A stretch of 64,000 nucleotides of DNA, from positions 952,501 to 1,016,500 of the forward strand of contig NC_060207.1 in the NCBI RefSeq assembly GCF_021130785.1, read 5' to 3'. The stretch comes from Homalodisca vitripennis (lineage: Eukaryota > Arthropoda > Insecta > Hemiptera > Cicadellidae). Shown one piece after another: positions 1-10,901 of the stretch (position 1 is the first letter of the stretch; each line of letters opens with the position of its first letter). The translations under genes were made by a program, and so were the position numbers. Under the pieces are notes generated by a model. It worked only from the letters and a program-made list of their open reading frames with translations. It was not told where the DNA came from and made no database searches.

Positions 1-1776
1 ACCTGGGCCAGAGCACTTCAACTAACACACTCAGATAACACAGGCATAGACTTCAAACTTATAGTTTCAAGTTTAAACTACTCGGCCGGACATTGTTAAA
101 CAGAAGGGCGAGTAGGCCACAGTTGAGTTACGGCCCGTTACTGGACCTGGGCCACAGCACTTCAACTAACACACTCAGATAACACAGGCATAGACTTCAA
201 ACTTATAGTTTCAAGTTTAAACTACTCGGCCGGACATTGTAAACAGAAGGGCGAGAAGGCCACAGTTGAGTTACAGTCCGTTACTGGACCTGGGCCAGAG
301 CACTTCAACTAACACACTCAGATAACACAGGCATAGACTTCAAACTTATAGTTTCAAGTTTAAACTACTCGGCCGGACATTGTAAACAGAAGGGCGAGTA
401 GGCCACAGTTGAGTTACGGCCCGTTCCTGGACCTGGGCCACAGCACTTCAACTAACACACTCAGATAATACAGGCATAGACTTCAAACTTATAGTTTCAA
501 GTTTAAACTACTCGGCCGGACATTTTAAACAGAAGGGCGAGTATCCCACAATTGAGTTACGGTCCGTTACTGGACCTGGGCCACAGCACTTCAACTAACA
601 CACTCAGATAACACACTCAGGCATAGACTTCAAACTTATAGTTTCAAGTTTAAACTATTCGGCCGGACATTGTAAACAGAAGGGCGTGTAGGCCACAGTT
701 GAGTTACAGTCCGTTACTGGACCTGGGCCAGAGCACTTCAACTAACACACTCAGATAACACAGGCATAGACTTCAAACTTATAGTTTCAAGTTTAAACTA
801 CTCGGCCGGACATTGTAAACAGAAGGGCGAGTAGGCCACAGTTGAGTTACGGCCCGTTCCTGGACCTGGGCCACAGCACTTCAACTAACACACTCAGATA
901 ATACAGGCATAGACTTCAAACTTATAGTTTCAAGTTTAAACTACTCGGCCGGACATTGTAAACAGAAGGGCGAGTATCCCACGATTGAGTTACGGTCCGT
1001 TACTGGACCTGGGCCACAGCACTTCAACTAACACACTCAGGCATAGACTTCAAACTTATAGTTTCAAGTTTAAACTACTCGGCCGGACATTGTAAACAGA
1101 AGGGCGAGTATCCCACAGTTGAGTTACGGCCCGTTACTGGACCTGGGCCAGAGCACTTCAACTAACACACTCAGATAACACAGGCATAGACTTCAAACTT
1201 ATAGTTTCAAGTTAAAACTACTCGGCCGGACATTTTAAACAGAAGGGCGAGTATCCCACAATTGAGTTACGGTCCGTTACTGGACCTGGGCCACAGCACT
1301 TGAACTAACACACTCAGGCATAGACTTCAAACTTATAGTTTCAAGTTTAAACTACTCGGCCGGACATTGTAAACAGAAGGGCGAGTATCCCACAGTTGAG
1401 TTACGGCCCGTTACTGGACCTGGGCCAGAGCACTTCAACTAACACACTCAGATAACACAGGCATAGACTTTAAACTTATAGTTTCAAGTTAAAATTACTC
1501 GGCCGGACATTGTAAACAGAAGGGCGAGTAGGCCACAGTTGAGTTACGGTCCGTTACTAGACCTGGGCCAGAGCATTTCAACTAACACACTCAGATAATT
1601 CTGGCATAGTCTTCAAACTTATAGTTTCAAGTTTAAACTACTCATCCGGACATTGTAAACAGAAGGGCGTGTAGGCCACAGTTGAGTTACAGTCCGTTAC
1701 TGGACCTGGGCCAGAGCACTTCAACTAACACACTCCGATAATACTGGCATAGACTTCAAACTTAAAGTTTCAAGGT
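1..1776. repeat. 143-bp satellite array (about 12.5 units)
   Basis: Tandem repeats begin with ACCTGGGCC at 1, 145, 288, 431, 574, 721, 864, 1007, 1141, 1284, 1418, 1561 and 1704. The unit is 143 bp, with a shorter 134-bp variant at 1007 and 1284. Each unit holds the landmark GGCCGGACATTGTAAACAG. Diagnostic variants (CCAGAGC or CCACAGC, AGGCC or TCCCAC) recur every third unit over 288-1140, which indicates a trimeric higher-order repeat. The array runs off the left edge and decays after about 1776. No coding potential is evident. Confidence 0.95.
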
Positions 1777-3021
1777 TTCATATAGAACGTGAAATAATAT
1801 ATATTTATAGTTCAATTTCTTATTATATTAGAGTTTCAAATGTTATTTTATGAAACATGAACGATAGTAATAAATAAGTTATTTTACTTATTCCAGAACA
1901 TTTGAAAATACGGGATGATTTTTCCACGCCTTTGTTTGGCCTTTTTTATAGTCGTCACTAATTATTGTATAATATATACACATGCAGAAGAGATTGTGTA
2001 TGTTTCATAATTGGTTACTGGTTAAAAAATAGTCCAGTTTCATTCCCGGTTGAATAAAAATATAAGTAATTAATTGGAATGCGCGTCAAAACAGTTTTGT
2101 TTATTTTTTACACCCTTGTGCATTGTTATAATCATAGAAATATTTGTCATACATATTTGATTATTATCTCATATACATTTTGAAAATCTAAAATCCTATG
2201 TATATACTACAGTGTGATAATTTTGGTAGAGCTGTATCGAATCCCAAATACAGCTTGCAGTTCCATGGCAGAACATTTATTTTGTAAAGAATTTAATTTC
2301 AGTTTCCATAAAAGTTTTTATATTTTGAGATTTCAAGTACTCAATGACCTAATAACTAATAATAAATGTGTGCTTAAAATCATAAATCCACATATTTCGA
2401 TTCGTCAATAAACGAAGCAGTTACAACATTTATTTGTTTTTCCTATCTTCTTCTACATGTAAAAATTTCGAATAAATTGATCCCATTTTTCGCAGGTTAC
2501 AGATAAATGTAGGTTTGTGAGGCGGAAGTATGTGACACGAGGATTAGAGGGTGAAACTGACCCCACTCCAGACTTCTGATTGTTCACTTGACCAGTTGTT
2601 ATCCAAACACTGAGCACTTCGTTTGGGCTCACTTGGCTTTTATACATTTTAAACCCACGAGTTCATAAAACATTTTCTGTTTAACTATACAATGATCGTT
2701 TACAACGTAGTTTATAAACTATGAAATAACGCGAGTAAATTTTGAGCAGTGGAAATGTTCTGTAAGTCAAGTAGTTCTTATTTATGATTCTATATATTTT
2801 AGTCCTAAATATTTTCAAATAAATAAATATTAGGACTTTATGGTACTTGTAGTATAACTTAGCTATAGTGTCTAATTAATTAAGTGATGATAAATACCAC
2901 CAAACCCATTGGACATACAGTGGTTCAGGGGATAAGTCTCCTCCATTGGTTTGCTTAAGTCGCTTGATTTTTTTGATATATTTTTGAAAACCCCATGGCC
3001 AGTAAAAGCTTATATAATATA
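1777..3021. other. AT-rich spacer between satellite and Polinton 1
   Basis: No gene, RNA or repeat recognised. Short open frames at 2214-2411 and 2453-2647 have no recognisable domain and look like chance frames. The stretch ends in a TA-rich sequence that was the target of the Polinton insertion. Confidence 0.6.
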
Positions 3022-3027
3022 CTCGTA
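3022..3027. repeat. Target-site duplication, left (CTCGTA)
   Basis: Six bases identical to 19085-19090 directly outside the two terminal inverted repeats. A 6-bp duplication is the known signature of Polinton/Maverick integrases. Confidence 0.9.
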
Positions 3028-3282
3028 AGTAGATAGTAATATGGGGTTCCTGGCGCACTTTCGGAGCCGACCGAAAAGCAATGTAAAATACTGTTCAATG
3101 TACCATAAAGGAAGCTGAGAAATAACACAGCAAATCTCAATGAAAAATTAACCGAATCTACAGTCGTTCGTCTCCAAAAGCGATCGGTACATTACTCTGT
3201 GGAATGAAAAATTAACACAGGCTTTCTTAAGCTGTGCTTTGTAAAATGTTGTCAAATCTGCTACGAATAAAGGAAAAATCTT
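3028..3282. repeat. Polinton 1 left terminal inverted repeat
   Basis: About 255 bp that match the reverse complement of 18819-19084, including the terminal AGTAGATAGTAATATGG and an inner block ending at the AAAAATCTT near 3282. The right copy is slightly longer because of a small variable segment around 18880-18905. Confidence 0.93.
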
Positions 3283-3412
3283 CAATGACAGTCGAGGTGT
3301 GCTACTACAGACCGACCATCACGATAATCGCTTCGCCTGCGTCATATCCGTAGTGATATCACGCCGTGAGAGGCGCAATCGTTGGTTTACAAGCACCATT
3401 TAGTTAAATAAA

Positions 3413-3429
3413 TTTTTCTATCTAAATGG
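3413..3429 (+). promoter_or_regulatory. TCTA/TAAATGG start motif of PolB
   Basis: TTTTTCTATCTAAATGG runs directly into the PolB start codon. The same T-tract plus TAAATGG arrangement precedes most genes of the element and helps fix the starts. Function is inferred from recurrence only. Confidence 0.6.
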
Positions 3430-6400
3430 AGCGCGATAAAATATCATGTCCGTTCTGCAAAATAGAAATTTTAAGAAAAAACTATGATCGCCATTATAAT
3501 TCTAAAAGTCATGAAAAAAACAAGCAAATTTACAATAATAAACTAAATTATTTAAGACAGTGGGCTAGAGAAAATAAAATTGCCGATCACGAAAACATGT
3601 TTAATATTGAGAAATTACGTGAATTAAAGAGAAATTTCAAAGTTGAAAAGAAAAATCTCGACCTATTTAATGATGAAAAACTTCATTCAATAGCTGAAAA
3701 GTTGGCTATCGGTACTAACGATAAAACCAAGTCTGAAATGATCGAAGAAATTGATAAAACTCTTAAAGTAAAATCCGAAAATATCATTGATGTAGAAGTT
3801 TTATCCTCAATACACGGTCTTTTCAAGCAATACATTTTAACAAACTTGAACGACAATTCCATGTCAATTTACAAATATCTTTCAATTATGCGGTCAGAAA
3901 TTAAAAGTTTAATCGAGAAATTTCAAGAAAATGTTAAAAATATGAAGGGCTATCTCTCTTTGGAATGTGAATACGAACGAACTTTAGTGAATGGTGAACC
4001 GCAAACATGTCTAATGTATTTTACTATCAAAGCAGACGAAATCTTTGACGTAAACGACTTTATTACTAAGCAATTTAATAAATTAACACATCGAGAACAA
4101 ACGAATAATCCAAATAAAGGTTCCGGATGGACATTTAAAAGTTGTAAACAACTAGTTTTGAGCCTTAACAAACACGAAATGATGAATGCAGGATCATACA
4201 TCGATTTACCAAAGAATATCAAAGATAAAAAAGCTTGTATAAATATAAAAAATAAAGATGATTTTTGCTTTATTTACTCAATAAGATGTGCTATTGAAAA
4301 ACCAGAAAGAGACTGTGAACGTGTAAAGCAATACGAAAAATTTGTGAATGACGAAATATTTTCAGGTTTTGAGTATCCAATGTCTCTGAAAGATATACAA
4401 ATATTTGAAAAACGAAGCTACAATTCCAAGTATAAGTATCCAACAATGTCTATCAATGTCTACAGTTTTGATGAAAATATTAACATTGTTCCGTTACAAA
4501 TTTCTGAAAAATATGACGCTGAAACAAACATTGATTTATTGTATGTTAAACAAGATGATAAATCTCATTATGTTTTGATAACCGATTTAAATAAGCTTGT
4601 TTCTTCGCAGTTGTCTAAACATAAAGAAAGAAAATTTTTGTGTAGAAGATGTTTAAGCCATTTTTACAAATCTGGAGATTTAACAGATCACTTAGAAATT
4701 TGTAAAAATCATGAAGTTTGTAAGCCAATTATGCCATTTCCAGGTCAAACAACTAAATTTACTAATTATCAAAAGAAATTTTCTCACCCTTACGTTATTT
4801 ATATGGACTTTGAGAGCATATTAGAAAAAATTCCGACATGCAAGAACAATCCACAAAGATCGACTACAACCAAGATTCAGAGGCACATTCCTTATGGTTT
4901 TACTCTATATTTAGTGTCGAATGTGACCAATCGCATGTACAAACCGATATGTTATCGTACCAAAAATGAAGAAGATTTGAAAAACGTCCCGACAAAATTG
5001 TTTGAAGAACTCAATAAATTATCGAAATACATAGCGAAAAAATATAATTCTAAGAACATGAAACCTATGAAATTGACAGAAGAAGAAGAAATTTCGTATC
5101 AAAATTCAAACGTTTGTCATATCTGTGAATGGTCTGCTTATGATGTTGGGTCAATTCAGTATGGTTTTACTCCTGATAGTTGGAAAGATAAGAGTTATAA
5201 TAAAGTGAGAGATCATTGTCATTTAACCGGCAAGTTTCGAGGCGCAGCTCATGCATGTTGCAATCTGAATTTGAAATTTTCACAAAACATTCCCGTTTTC
5301 TGCCACAATATGTCAAATTACGATACTCATTTGTACATAAAAGAATTGGCTAAACAATATGGAAATGTTGATTTGATTGCAAACACCGATGAAAAATATA
5401 TAAATTATTCTGTAAATTCTGGATACGGGTATGAGTTTGATGGTGACAAACCTAGAAAGTTCATAAAATTCTCTTTCGTGGACACATTTAGATTCATGGC
5501 CTCGTCTATTGAAAAATTAGCGAAAAATCTAAAGAAAGAAGACTTCAAACATACAAATCATTTTATACAAGATGGACGAATATTGAACGCAATTCTAGAA
5601 AGACAACCAAATGACGAAGAAGAAATCTTTAAAATTCTATCTGGGAAAGGTATATTTCCTTACGAATTTATCGATAGTATTGAAAAACTTGATTACACAG
5701 AAGAATTGAGAATTCAAGATTTCTATTCACTTTTGACAGATGAGAGCATATCTGAGAAAGATTTTCAACACTACTTAAATGTTTGGAACAAATTAAAAGA
5801 GAAAAATCTAGGAAATTACTCTGATCTCTATAACATTCAAGATGTTCTATTGCTCGCTGATATCTTTGAAAATTTTAGGAATATTTGTTTGAATTGCTAT
5901 AAGCTTGATCCAGCACACTATCTAACAGCTCCCAGTCTTGCATGGGATGCTATGTTAAAATTAACGAAGATAGAATTACAATTAATTAGTGATTATAATA
6001 TGTATTTGATGATCGAAAAAGGTATTCGCGGAGGCATTTCTCAGTGTATTAAACGATATGTGAAAGCAAATAACAAATATTTAAAAGATTTTGATAAGAC
6101 AAAGCCCGAAAACTATTTGTTGTACGTCGATGCAAACAACCTTTATGGGTATGGCCTCATGCAAAATTTACCATATAACGAAATCAAGTGGATGGATCCT
6201 AAAACTTACACAACAGCAGAATGGCAAGAAACAATTTTGGAACTCACTGGCGACGAAGATTATGGCTATATTCTCGAAGTCGATCTTGGATATCCAACAA
6301 ATTTACACGAACATCACAAGGATTTACCTCTTGCTCCAGAACATTTTAAAAACAAACTTTGCACAACTCTACTGGATAAAACTGAATACGTTGTTCATTC

Positions 6401-7357
6401 GAGAAATTTGAAGTTCTATTTGGAACAAGGTATGATTTTGAAACATGTGAATAGAGTTATTGCATTCGATCAGAAGCCTTTTATGAAAGAATACATTGAT
6501 TTTAACACAAACATGAGAACCAAAGCTACAAGCGACTTTGAAAAGGACTTTTATAAGCTGATGAACAACTCAGTTTTTGGAAAATCTATGGAAAATGTGA
6601 GAAACAGATGTGATATTAAGCTTGGAAATGAAGAATTTTCAATGAAACAAGCTAAGAAAACAAATTTCAAATGCTTTAACATCTTTGACGACAACTGTAT
6701 AGCGAGTCACATGTACAAACAAAAGGTTAAATTTAACAAACCGATTTACATAGGATTTTCAGTTCTCGACCTCTCAAAATTGCTAATGTACGAGTTTTAT
6801 TACAACAAATTAAAGAAGTTTGATCCAGATTTGAATCTGTGTTACATGGATACAGACAGTTATTTTCTAGAATTGAAACGAGATCCTTTTAAAATTATTA
6901 AAGAAAATATAGATGACTTTGATACAAGTGATTATCCAAAAGATCATGAATGTTTCACTACTAAAAATAAGAAGGTAATAGGGAAATTCAAAGATGAGTT
7001 AAATAGCGAAGTTTTAGAAGAATTTTGTGGTTTAAGGTCTAAGATGTACTCGTACAAATATCTAGATAAAACCCAGTTAGGTGTAAAGGAATTAAGAGAA
7101 GCGTTGTAAATAAAACAATAAATATCGAAAACTTGAAGAGATGTTTGTTCGAAGATAAAGAAGAATTTAGGGAGATGACAGTCATCAAAAGTTATAAACA
7201 TGAGTTGTACACTGTTACCATAAACAAGCTGGCACTGAACGCTAAAGATGATAAGAGAATTGTCCTAGAAAATAAGATCGATACAGTACCGTATGGCTAT
7301 GAAGCAAAATCTGATATATTAGACGAATTAAATAAACTTGGAAACTTTGACATGTAA
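3426..7357 (+). pseudogene. polB: Protein-primed family B DNA polymerase, frameshifted near the C-terminus
   Basis: The main open frame, 3426-7109, encodes 1227 residues. Residues 8-29 form a CxxC...HxxxxxH zinc finger. Then come the exonuclease motifs (Exo I YMDFES; Exo II FCHNMSNYDTHL; Exo III YNIQDVLLLAD) and the polymerase motifs (A DANNLYG; B NSVFGKSMEN; C YMDTDSY). This is the protein-primed PolB of Polintons and adintoviruses, which replicates the linear genome from terminal protein bound at the TIRs. A single-base loss near 7075, judged by comparison with Polinton 2, breaks the frame at a conserved Lys/Gly-rich stretch; the last 80 or so residues lie in another frame at 7110-7357. The start is set by the promoter-like motif. 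This copy is probably inactive unless the lesion is an assembly error. Confidence 0.96.
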
Positions 7358-8368
7358 ATGGAAGATGATTTAATTCACTGTCACAAGTGTAAAAAGAAAA
7401 CGAAAAATATAGATTCAAAAATCGTTCAAACTCAAAATGGATTGTATAGAATTGCTGCAAAATGTTCAAAATGTAAGACAAACAAGAGTAAGTTTATAAA
7501 GAATCCAAATCCAAAACCTGTTAAGCAAGAATTGAAGACTAAAGATGAGATAGAGATTGAAGCTCGAGAAATTCATGCACCAGTACGAAAAAAGTTTAAA
7601 AAGAGAAAAATTATAACATTAGGAATTGACGATTTATGGGCAGCAGATTTAGTTATAATGTCTAACTATTCAGATCAAAATGATGGATTTAAGTATATGT
7701 TAAATGTTATTGATACTTTCTCAAAATATGCTTGGTCAAGAGCTATCAAAAGAAAAAACGGCAAGGATATTTCAAAAGCTTTCGAAGATATAGTAAAAGA
7801 TGCCATAAGGATCAATCACAAACCTCCTAACCTACTTCATACAGATAAGGGTTTAGAGTTTAAAAATAAAGAATTTAACGATGTTTTGAGGAAATACAAC
7901 ATTAAGATTTATCATACTGAAAACGAAGAGAAATCAAGTATTGTAGAGAGATATAACAGAACTCAAAATGAGAGAATGAAAGTAATTTTTGAGATTAATA
8001 AAAACTTTAAATGGATCGATATTCTTCAAGAAATCGTAAAGAAATATAACGATACTGTTCATAGCACAATCAAAATGAAGCCTAAAGACGTAGATAAAGA
8101 TGCAGAAAAAGAGTTATTAGAGTCGGTTTTCAAGTATGTTCCACCTGAAATTCACACGAAAACTAAATTTAAAGTCAATGATCATGTAAGAATTGTTAGT
8201 AAAAAACAAACATTTTCGAACAAATATAAGAACAATTGGTCAAGAGAAATCTTTGTGATTTATCAAATTAATAACACAGATCCTGTAACTTATAGTATAA
8301 AAGATTTAAATAATGAAGAAATAACCGGAAAGTTTTATGAATATGAATTGAAGAAGTCAAAACTGTAA
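7358..8368 (+). CDS. int: Retroviral-like DDE integrase
   Basis: A 336-residue intact protein starting at an ATGG right after the PolB stop. Residues about 8-45 form a CxxC...CxxC zinc ribbon (CHKC, CSKC) instead of the classic HHCC finger. The RNase-H-fold core has D in AADLV, D in LLHTDKG and E in SSIVERYN, the expected DD(35)E set. The C-terminal part, with KFKVNDHVRIV, resembles the SH3/chromo-like tail of Polinton integrases. It inserts the linear element DNA and makes the 6-bp duplications seen here. The zinc ribbon is homologous to the standalone protein at 15214-15357. It is one of the genes in element 1 without a visible lesion. Confidence 0.96.
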   Translation: MEDDLIHCHKCKKKTKNIDSKIVQTQNGLYRIAAKCSKCKTNKSKFIKNPNPKPVKQELKTKDEIEIEAREIHAPVRKKFKKRKIITLGIDDLWAADLVIMSNYSDQNDGFKYMLNVIDTFSKYAWSRAIKRKNGKDISKAFEDIVKDAIRINHKPPNLLHTDKGLEFKNKEFNDVLRKYNIKIYHTENEEKSSIVERYNRTQNERMKVIFEINKNFKWIDILQEIVKKYNDTVHSTIKMKPKDVDKDAEKELLESVFKYVPPEIHTKTKFKVNDHVRIVSKKQTFSNKYKNNWSREIFVIYQINNTDPVTYSIKDLNNEEITGKFYEYELKKSKL

Positions 8369-8374
8369 TATAAA

Positions 8375-8392
8375 TTTTCTATATATAAATGG
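8375..8392 (+). promoter_or_regulatory. TCTATATATAAATGG start motif
   Basis: TTTTCTATATATAAATGG overlaps the start codon of the zinc-finger gene at 8389; one of the best matches to the shared motif. Confidence 0.6.
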
Positions 8393-8772
8393 CGCATCAA
8401 AAGAAATGTACAAAGTGCAAAGAATTTAAAGATTTAAATGAATTTTATAAAGATAAAAATAGGAAAGATGGAATGCATTATAATTGCAAAGATTGTGAAA
8501 GGGAATATCATAAAGAATTATATGATAAAATAGAAAAATTAACTTTGGAAGATAAAGAATGTCTTAAATGTAAAGAAACTAAAAAAATTTCAGAGTTTAA
8601 TAGTGATCACTATAGTAGAGATAAGAAAGACTCATATTGTAAAGATTGTGTAAAGAAGAATCACCATAGATTATATTATGAAGATACTCAATGTGAATGT
8701 GGAAGAACTATAAAATGGTTAAATAATTATCAAAAACATTTACAAACCAAATATCATAAGTTAAGAGTTTAA
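8389..8772 (+). CDS. Multi-zinc-finger protein, copy A
   Basis: A 127-residue, Lys- and Cys-rich protein. It holds two modules of paired CxxC knuckles (CTKC with CKDC; CLKC with CKDC) spaced by FY/EF-containing linkers, and a C-terminal CxC...H...H finger (CECG to KHLQTKYHK). The module style resembles zinc-binding domains near phage and viral HNH/recombination genes, but I see no nuclease motif. It lies between integrase and a degenerate tandem copy. The role is unknown; nucleic-acid binding is an inference from the fingers. Polinton 2 has one decayed counterpart at 25791-26163. Confidence 0.75.
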   Translation: MAHQKKCTKCKEFKDLNEFYKDKNRKDGMHYNCKDCEREYHKELYDKIEKLTLEDKECLKCKETKKISEFNSDHYSRDKKDSYCKDCVKKNHHRLYYEDTQCECGRTIKWLNNYQKHLQTKYHKLRV

Positions 8773-8795
8773 CATTTTCATCGTGTAATAATTTG

Positions 8796-8809
8796 TTCTA
8801 TATAAATGG
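8796..8809 (+). promoter_or_regulatory. TTCTATATAAATGG start motif
   Basis: The motif runs directly into the start codon of the gene at 8806. Confidence 0.6.
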
Positions 8810-9141
8810 AGTCTCAAAAGAAATGTACAAAGTGTCAAGAAGAGAATAGAAAAGACTGTTATTGTAAGGAATTATACGTTAAAATGAACAAATTAACTTT
8901 AGAAGAGAAAAAGTGTTACTTTTGTAAAGAAATTAAAAATATTTCTGAATTTAATAACTGGCAGTATAGTAAAGATAGAAAAGATGCTTTTTGCAAAGAT
9001 TGTGCTAAAAAAATTTTCAGCGAAAGTTATAAAAACGAAATGCCTTGTGAATATGAAAAAAAGATTTTACAATGGTTACCTAGTTATGCTAAACATTTAC
9101 AAACAAAATATAATAAATCGAGAGTTTTTAGTAAAATTTAG
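8806..9141 (+). CDS. Multi-zinc-finger protein, copy B (degenerate duplicate)
   Basis: A 111-residue tandem paralogue of the protein at 8389-8772. It keeps the first CTKC, the central CYFCKE/CKDC module and the C-terminal KHLQTKY stretch. The first module has lost its middle part (an EENRKDCYCKELY junction). The C-terminal finger has lost one cysteine (CEY for CEC) and its last histidine (asparagine instead). It overlaps the end of the convergent bro gene by 14 bp. It probably arose by tandem duplication in the Polinton 1 lineage and is losing function. Confidence 0.65.
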   Translation: MESQKKCTKCQEENRKDCYCKELYVKMNKLTLEEKKCYFCKEIKNISEFNNWQYSKDRKDAFCKDCAKKIFSESYKNEMPCEYEKKILQWLPSYAKHLQTKYNKSRVFSKI

Positions 9142-9937
9142 AAACATTTTCATCGTGTAATTTAGATATTCTATAAATCAGTCGAGATTCTGCCATATTT
9201 GTAGTAAAATGATTTCCGTTGTATAAAATATTCAAAGATTCTTTCATTTGGTTATACAGATTGATAGAATTTGGTTCGTCATCAATGAACAAAATCTCTA
9301 ATTCAGGATAATTTATTTTTAGATGTTTTAATCGGTTTGGTATTTCTCGTTTCTGAGCTCTGATAACATAATAAGGCCATTCCCACATGTGATTCTTCTT
9401 AATTAATACAAAAACATGGTGCTTTTTCTTATCAAAATTTTTACATATCATATCTCTCTTCATTAATTCCATTCGCAATTCTTGATTCTCTATTTTCAAG
9501 GATTTCATTTGACCTGAAATTTGTAACTGTTTTATTTCATCTTTTAACTGCTTATTTTCGTTTTTGAGTTTGTACTCACCATATTTTCTAATGGAAGGTA
9601 ATACTTCTTTCGTAACCCAATTTTTAAACAATTTCGCTTCTGGTTTATGCGATCTCAAAATTAAAGAATAAAGTCCAGATTCATTAACGAAAACAGTGTT
9701 ATTTTGGAAGTTTGAAGGTAAGCTATTTATAGCCCCCCTTATATTTAGATTAAAATAGAAGTTTTTATCATCTTCGTCAACGTTTATTCTGATCGTTTGC
9801 ATAGTATTTTCATATTCTAGAATTTTTGCTACGTCTTTAGCCTTAAACCAGATCACATTGTTTTCGTCAACAATCGTAAAGATATGTTTGTTATTGAATT
9901 TTAGTTGATTATTGAGTAGGTCTACAACTGACTCCAT
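9128..9937 (-). CDS. bro: BRO family protein (Bro-N plus C-terminal DUF3627-like domain)
   Basis: A 269-residue intact protein. Residues about 10-115 form a Bro-N DNA-binding domain, with the hallmark WFKAKDVAKILEYEN and the ESGLYSLILRSHKPEAKLFK block. A charged coiled coil follows at about 120-165. The C-terminal domain KKKHHVFVLIKK...YYVIRAQKR resembles the DUF3627-type tail of BRO proteins in insect DNA viruses. BRO proteins bind nucleic acid and often modulate host or viral chromatin; the role here is inferred. It is transcribed against the genes on either side. Polinton 2 keeps a full-length intact copy (26160-26969). Confidence 0.93.
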   Translation of the reverse strand: MESVVDLLNNQLKFNNKHIFTIVDENNVIWFKAKDVAKILEYENTMQTIRINVDEDDKNFYFNLNIRGAINSLPSNFQNNTVFVNESGLYSLILRSHKPEAKLFKNWVTKEVLPSIRKYGEYKLKNENKQLKDEIKQLQISGQMKSLKIENQELRMELMKRDMICKNFDKKKHHVFVLIKKNHMWEWPYYVIRAQKREIPNRLKHLKINYPELEILFIDDEPNSINLYNQMKESLNILYNGNHFTTNMAESRLIYRISKLHDENVSKFY

Positions 9938-9950
9938 TTAGATAGAAATA
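9934..9950 (-). promoter_or_regulatory. TTTCTATCTAAATGG start motif of bro
   Basis: Read on the minus strand, TATTTCTATCTAAATGG overlaps the bro start codon. It is nearly identical to the PolB motif at 3413-3429, on the opposite strand. Confidence 0.6.
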
Positions 9951-9959
9951 AAATTTAAC

Positions 9960-10110
9960 TAGTAATTTTTATTTCAGTATAAAGTCCAGATTCATTGATA
10001 AAAACAGGGTCAGGATGAAGATTGTTAAGGGGTCTATGGGATAGACTCCTGTAATTTATACATTCAAAAGTTGTTTTCTTGAAAATTTGAAGGTAAGAAC
10101 GATTCGTTCC
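9960..10110 (-). pseudogene. Remnant of a second bro gene
   Basis: The stretch repeats pieces of the neighbouring bro gene: AAAGTCCAGATTCATT near 9980 matches 9675-9690 (coding NESGLY), and TTTGAAGGTAAG near 10088 matches the segment near 9713. Polinton 2 has a similar scrap at 27010-27045. It fits a decayed tandem bro duplicate that predates the split of the two elements. Confidence 0.5.
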
Positions 10111-10122
10111 CCCCTTGATTCA

Positions 10123-10857
10123 TCATTCTTTCGACAATCTTAAATATATTGTTGTTTTACTCTCATTATTTAATAAATTTCCCTCAGAGTCTTGAACAGT
10201 TAAGACGATTTTTTGAATTCTTTTCATATTTTTTCTAATTGGAATATAATCGATTTCATTCGGTTTTTCACTGATTTTTGATCCATAAGCAACATTTGGG
10301 AAAAATGTGTACAAAATTTCAGATTCTTTGTGTAAGTGTTCGGTATGATTTTCAAAACTAGGTTCAACGAGATTGCAGTGCACTTCAATTACATCGAACG
10401 GTCTAAATTTTGGCGTTTTATTTCCTAAATATATCTGATTTGGCTCAATAGTTTCTTGAACAAACCCTAATAAATCTACAATAATTGCTGAAAACATTAT
10501 TCTTACTGGTGATTTTATTTGAATTTTATTAGAGAGATAATTTTTTTGCATTTCAAACTTGTTTTCGTCAAAGTTTAAAGATTTATCTGATTGTTTGAAT
10601 GTTTTCAGATAATTTTTAAGGGAATTTTTTATTTGATCGAAAGTATAATATCCTTTGTTTAAACCATAATATTTTGTTACGTTCTTCTCACTAAATCCTA
10701 TACAATAAGGAGAACTTTCACTAATATTTATTACAAAATTATCAGAATAAAAGCCGCTTAAACCGATAAAATAATTTGATTCTTCCTCTAAGTGTATAGG
10801 ATGTTCCAAGTTTAAAACTAATTTAGAGCTTTCTGAAGTCAACTTGAACAGCTTCAT
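10123..10857 (-). CDS. Penton / minor capsid protein (single jelly roll)
   Basis: A 244-residue intact protein. The C-terminal half holds the block conserved in Polinton and adintovirus pentons: VIEVHCNLVEPS, then ILYTFFPNVAYGSK, then a repeated beta pattern ending in TVQDSEGNLLNNESKTTIYLRL. The family forms the pentameric vertices of a T-number icosahedral capsid together with the double-jelly-roll hexon. It is divergent from the packaging ATPase gene, about 40 bp away. Unlike most genes here, its start has no TAAATGG motif. Polinton 2 has one longer and one truncated copy. Confidence 0.88.
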   Translation of the reverse strand: MKLFKLTSESSKLVLNLEHPIHLEEESNYFIGLSGFYSDNFVINISESSPYCIGFSEKNVTKYYGLNKGYYTFDQIKNSLKNYLKTFKQSDKSLNFDENKFEMQKNYLSNKIQIKSPVRIMFSAIIVDLLGFVQETIEPNQIYLGNKTPKFRPFDVIEVHCNLVEPSFENHTEHLHKESEILYTFFPNVAYGSKISEKPNEIDYIPIRKNMKRIQKIVLTVQDSEGNLLNNESKTTIYLRLSKE

Positions 10858-10886
10858 TTTCGCAAGCGTTGCTTCAAGATGAAAAT

Positions 10887-10901
10887 CTTCTATTTAAATG
10901 G
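10887..10901 (+). promoter_or_regulatory. CTTCTATTTAAATGG start motif of ATPase
   Basis: The motif runs into the ATPase start codon, in the short divergent spacer with the penton gene. Confidence 0.6.

Noticed and set aside
1..1776. CRISPR-like regular repeats
   Set aside because: Units are contiguous and whole-length similar, with no unique spacers; this is satellite DNA in a eukaryote.
2876..3140. Two minus-strand open frames, one repeated at 18972-19184
   Set aside because: They lie in the inverted repeats of Polinton 1; the repetition is due to the TIR, and there is no known domain.
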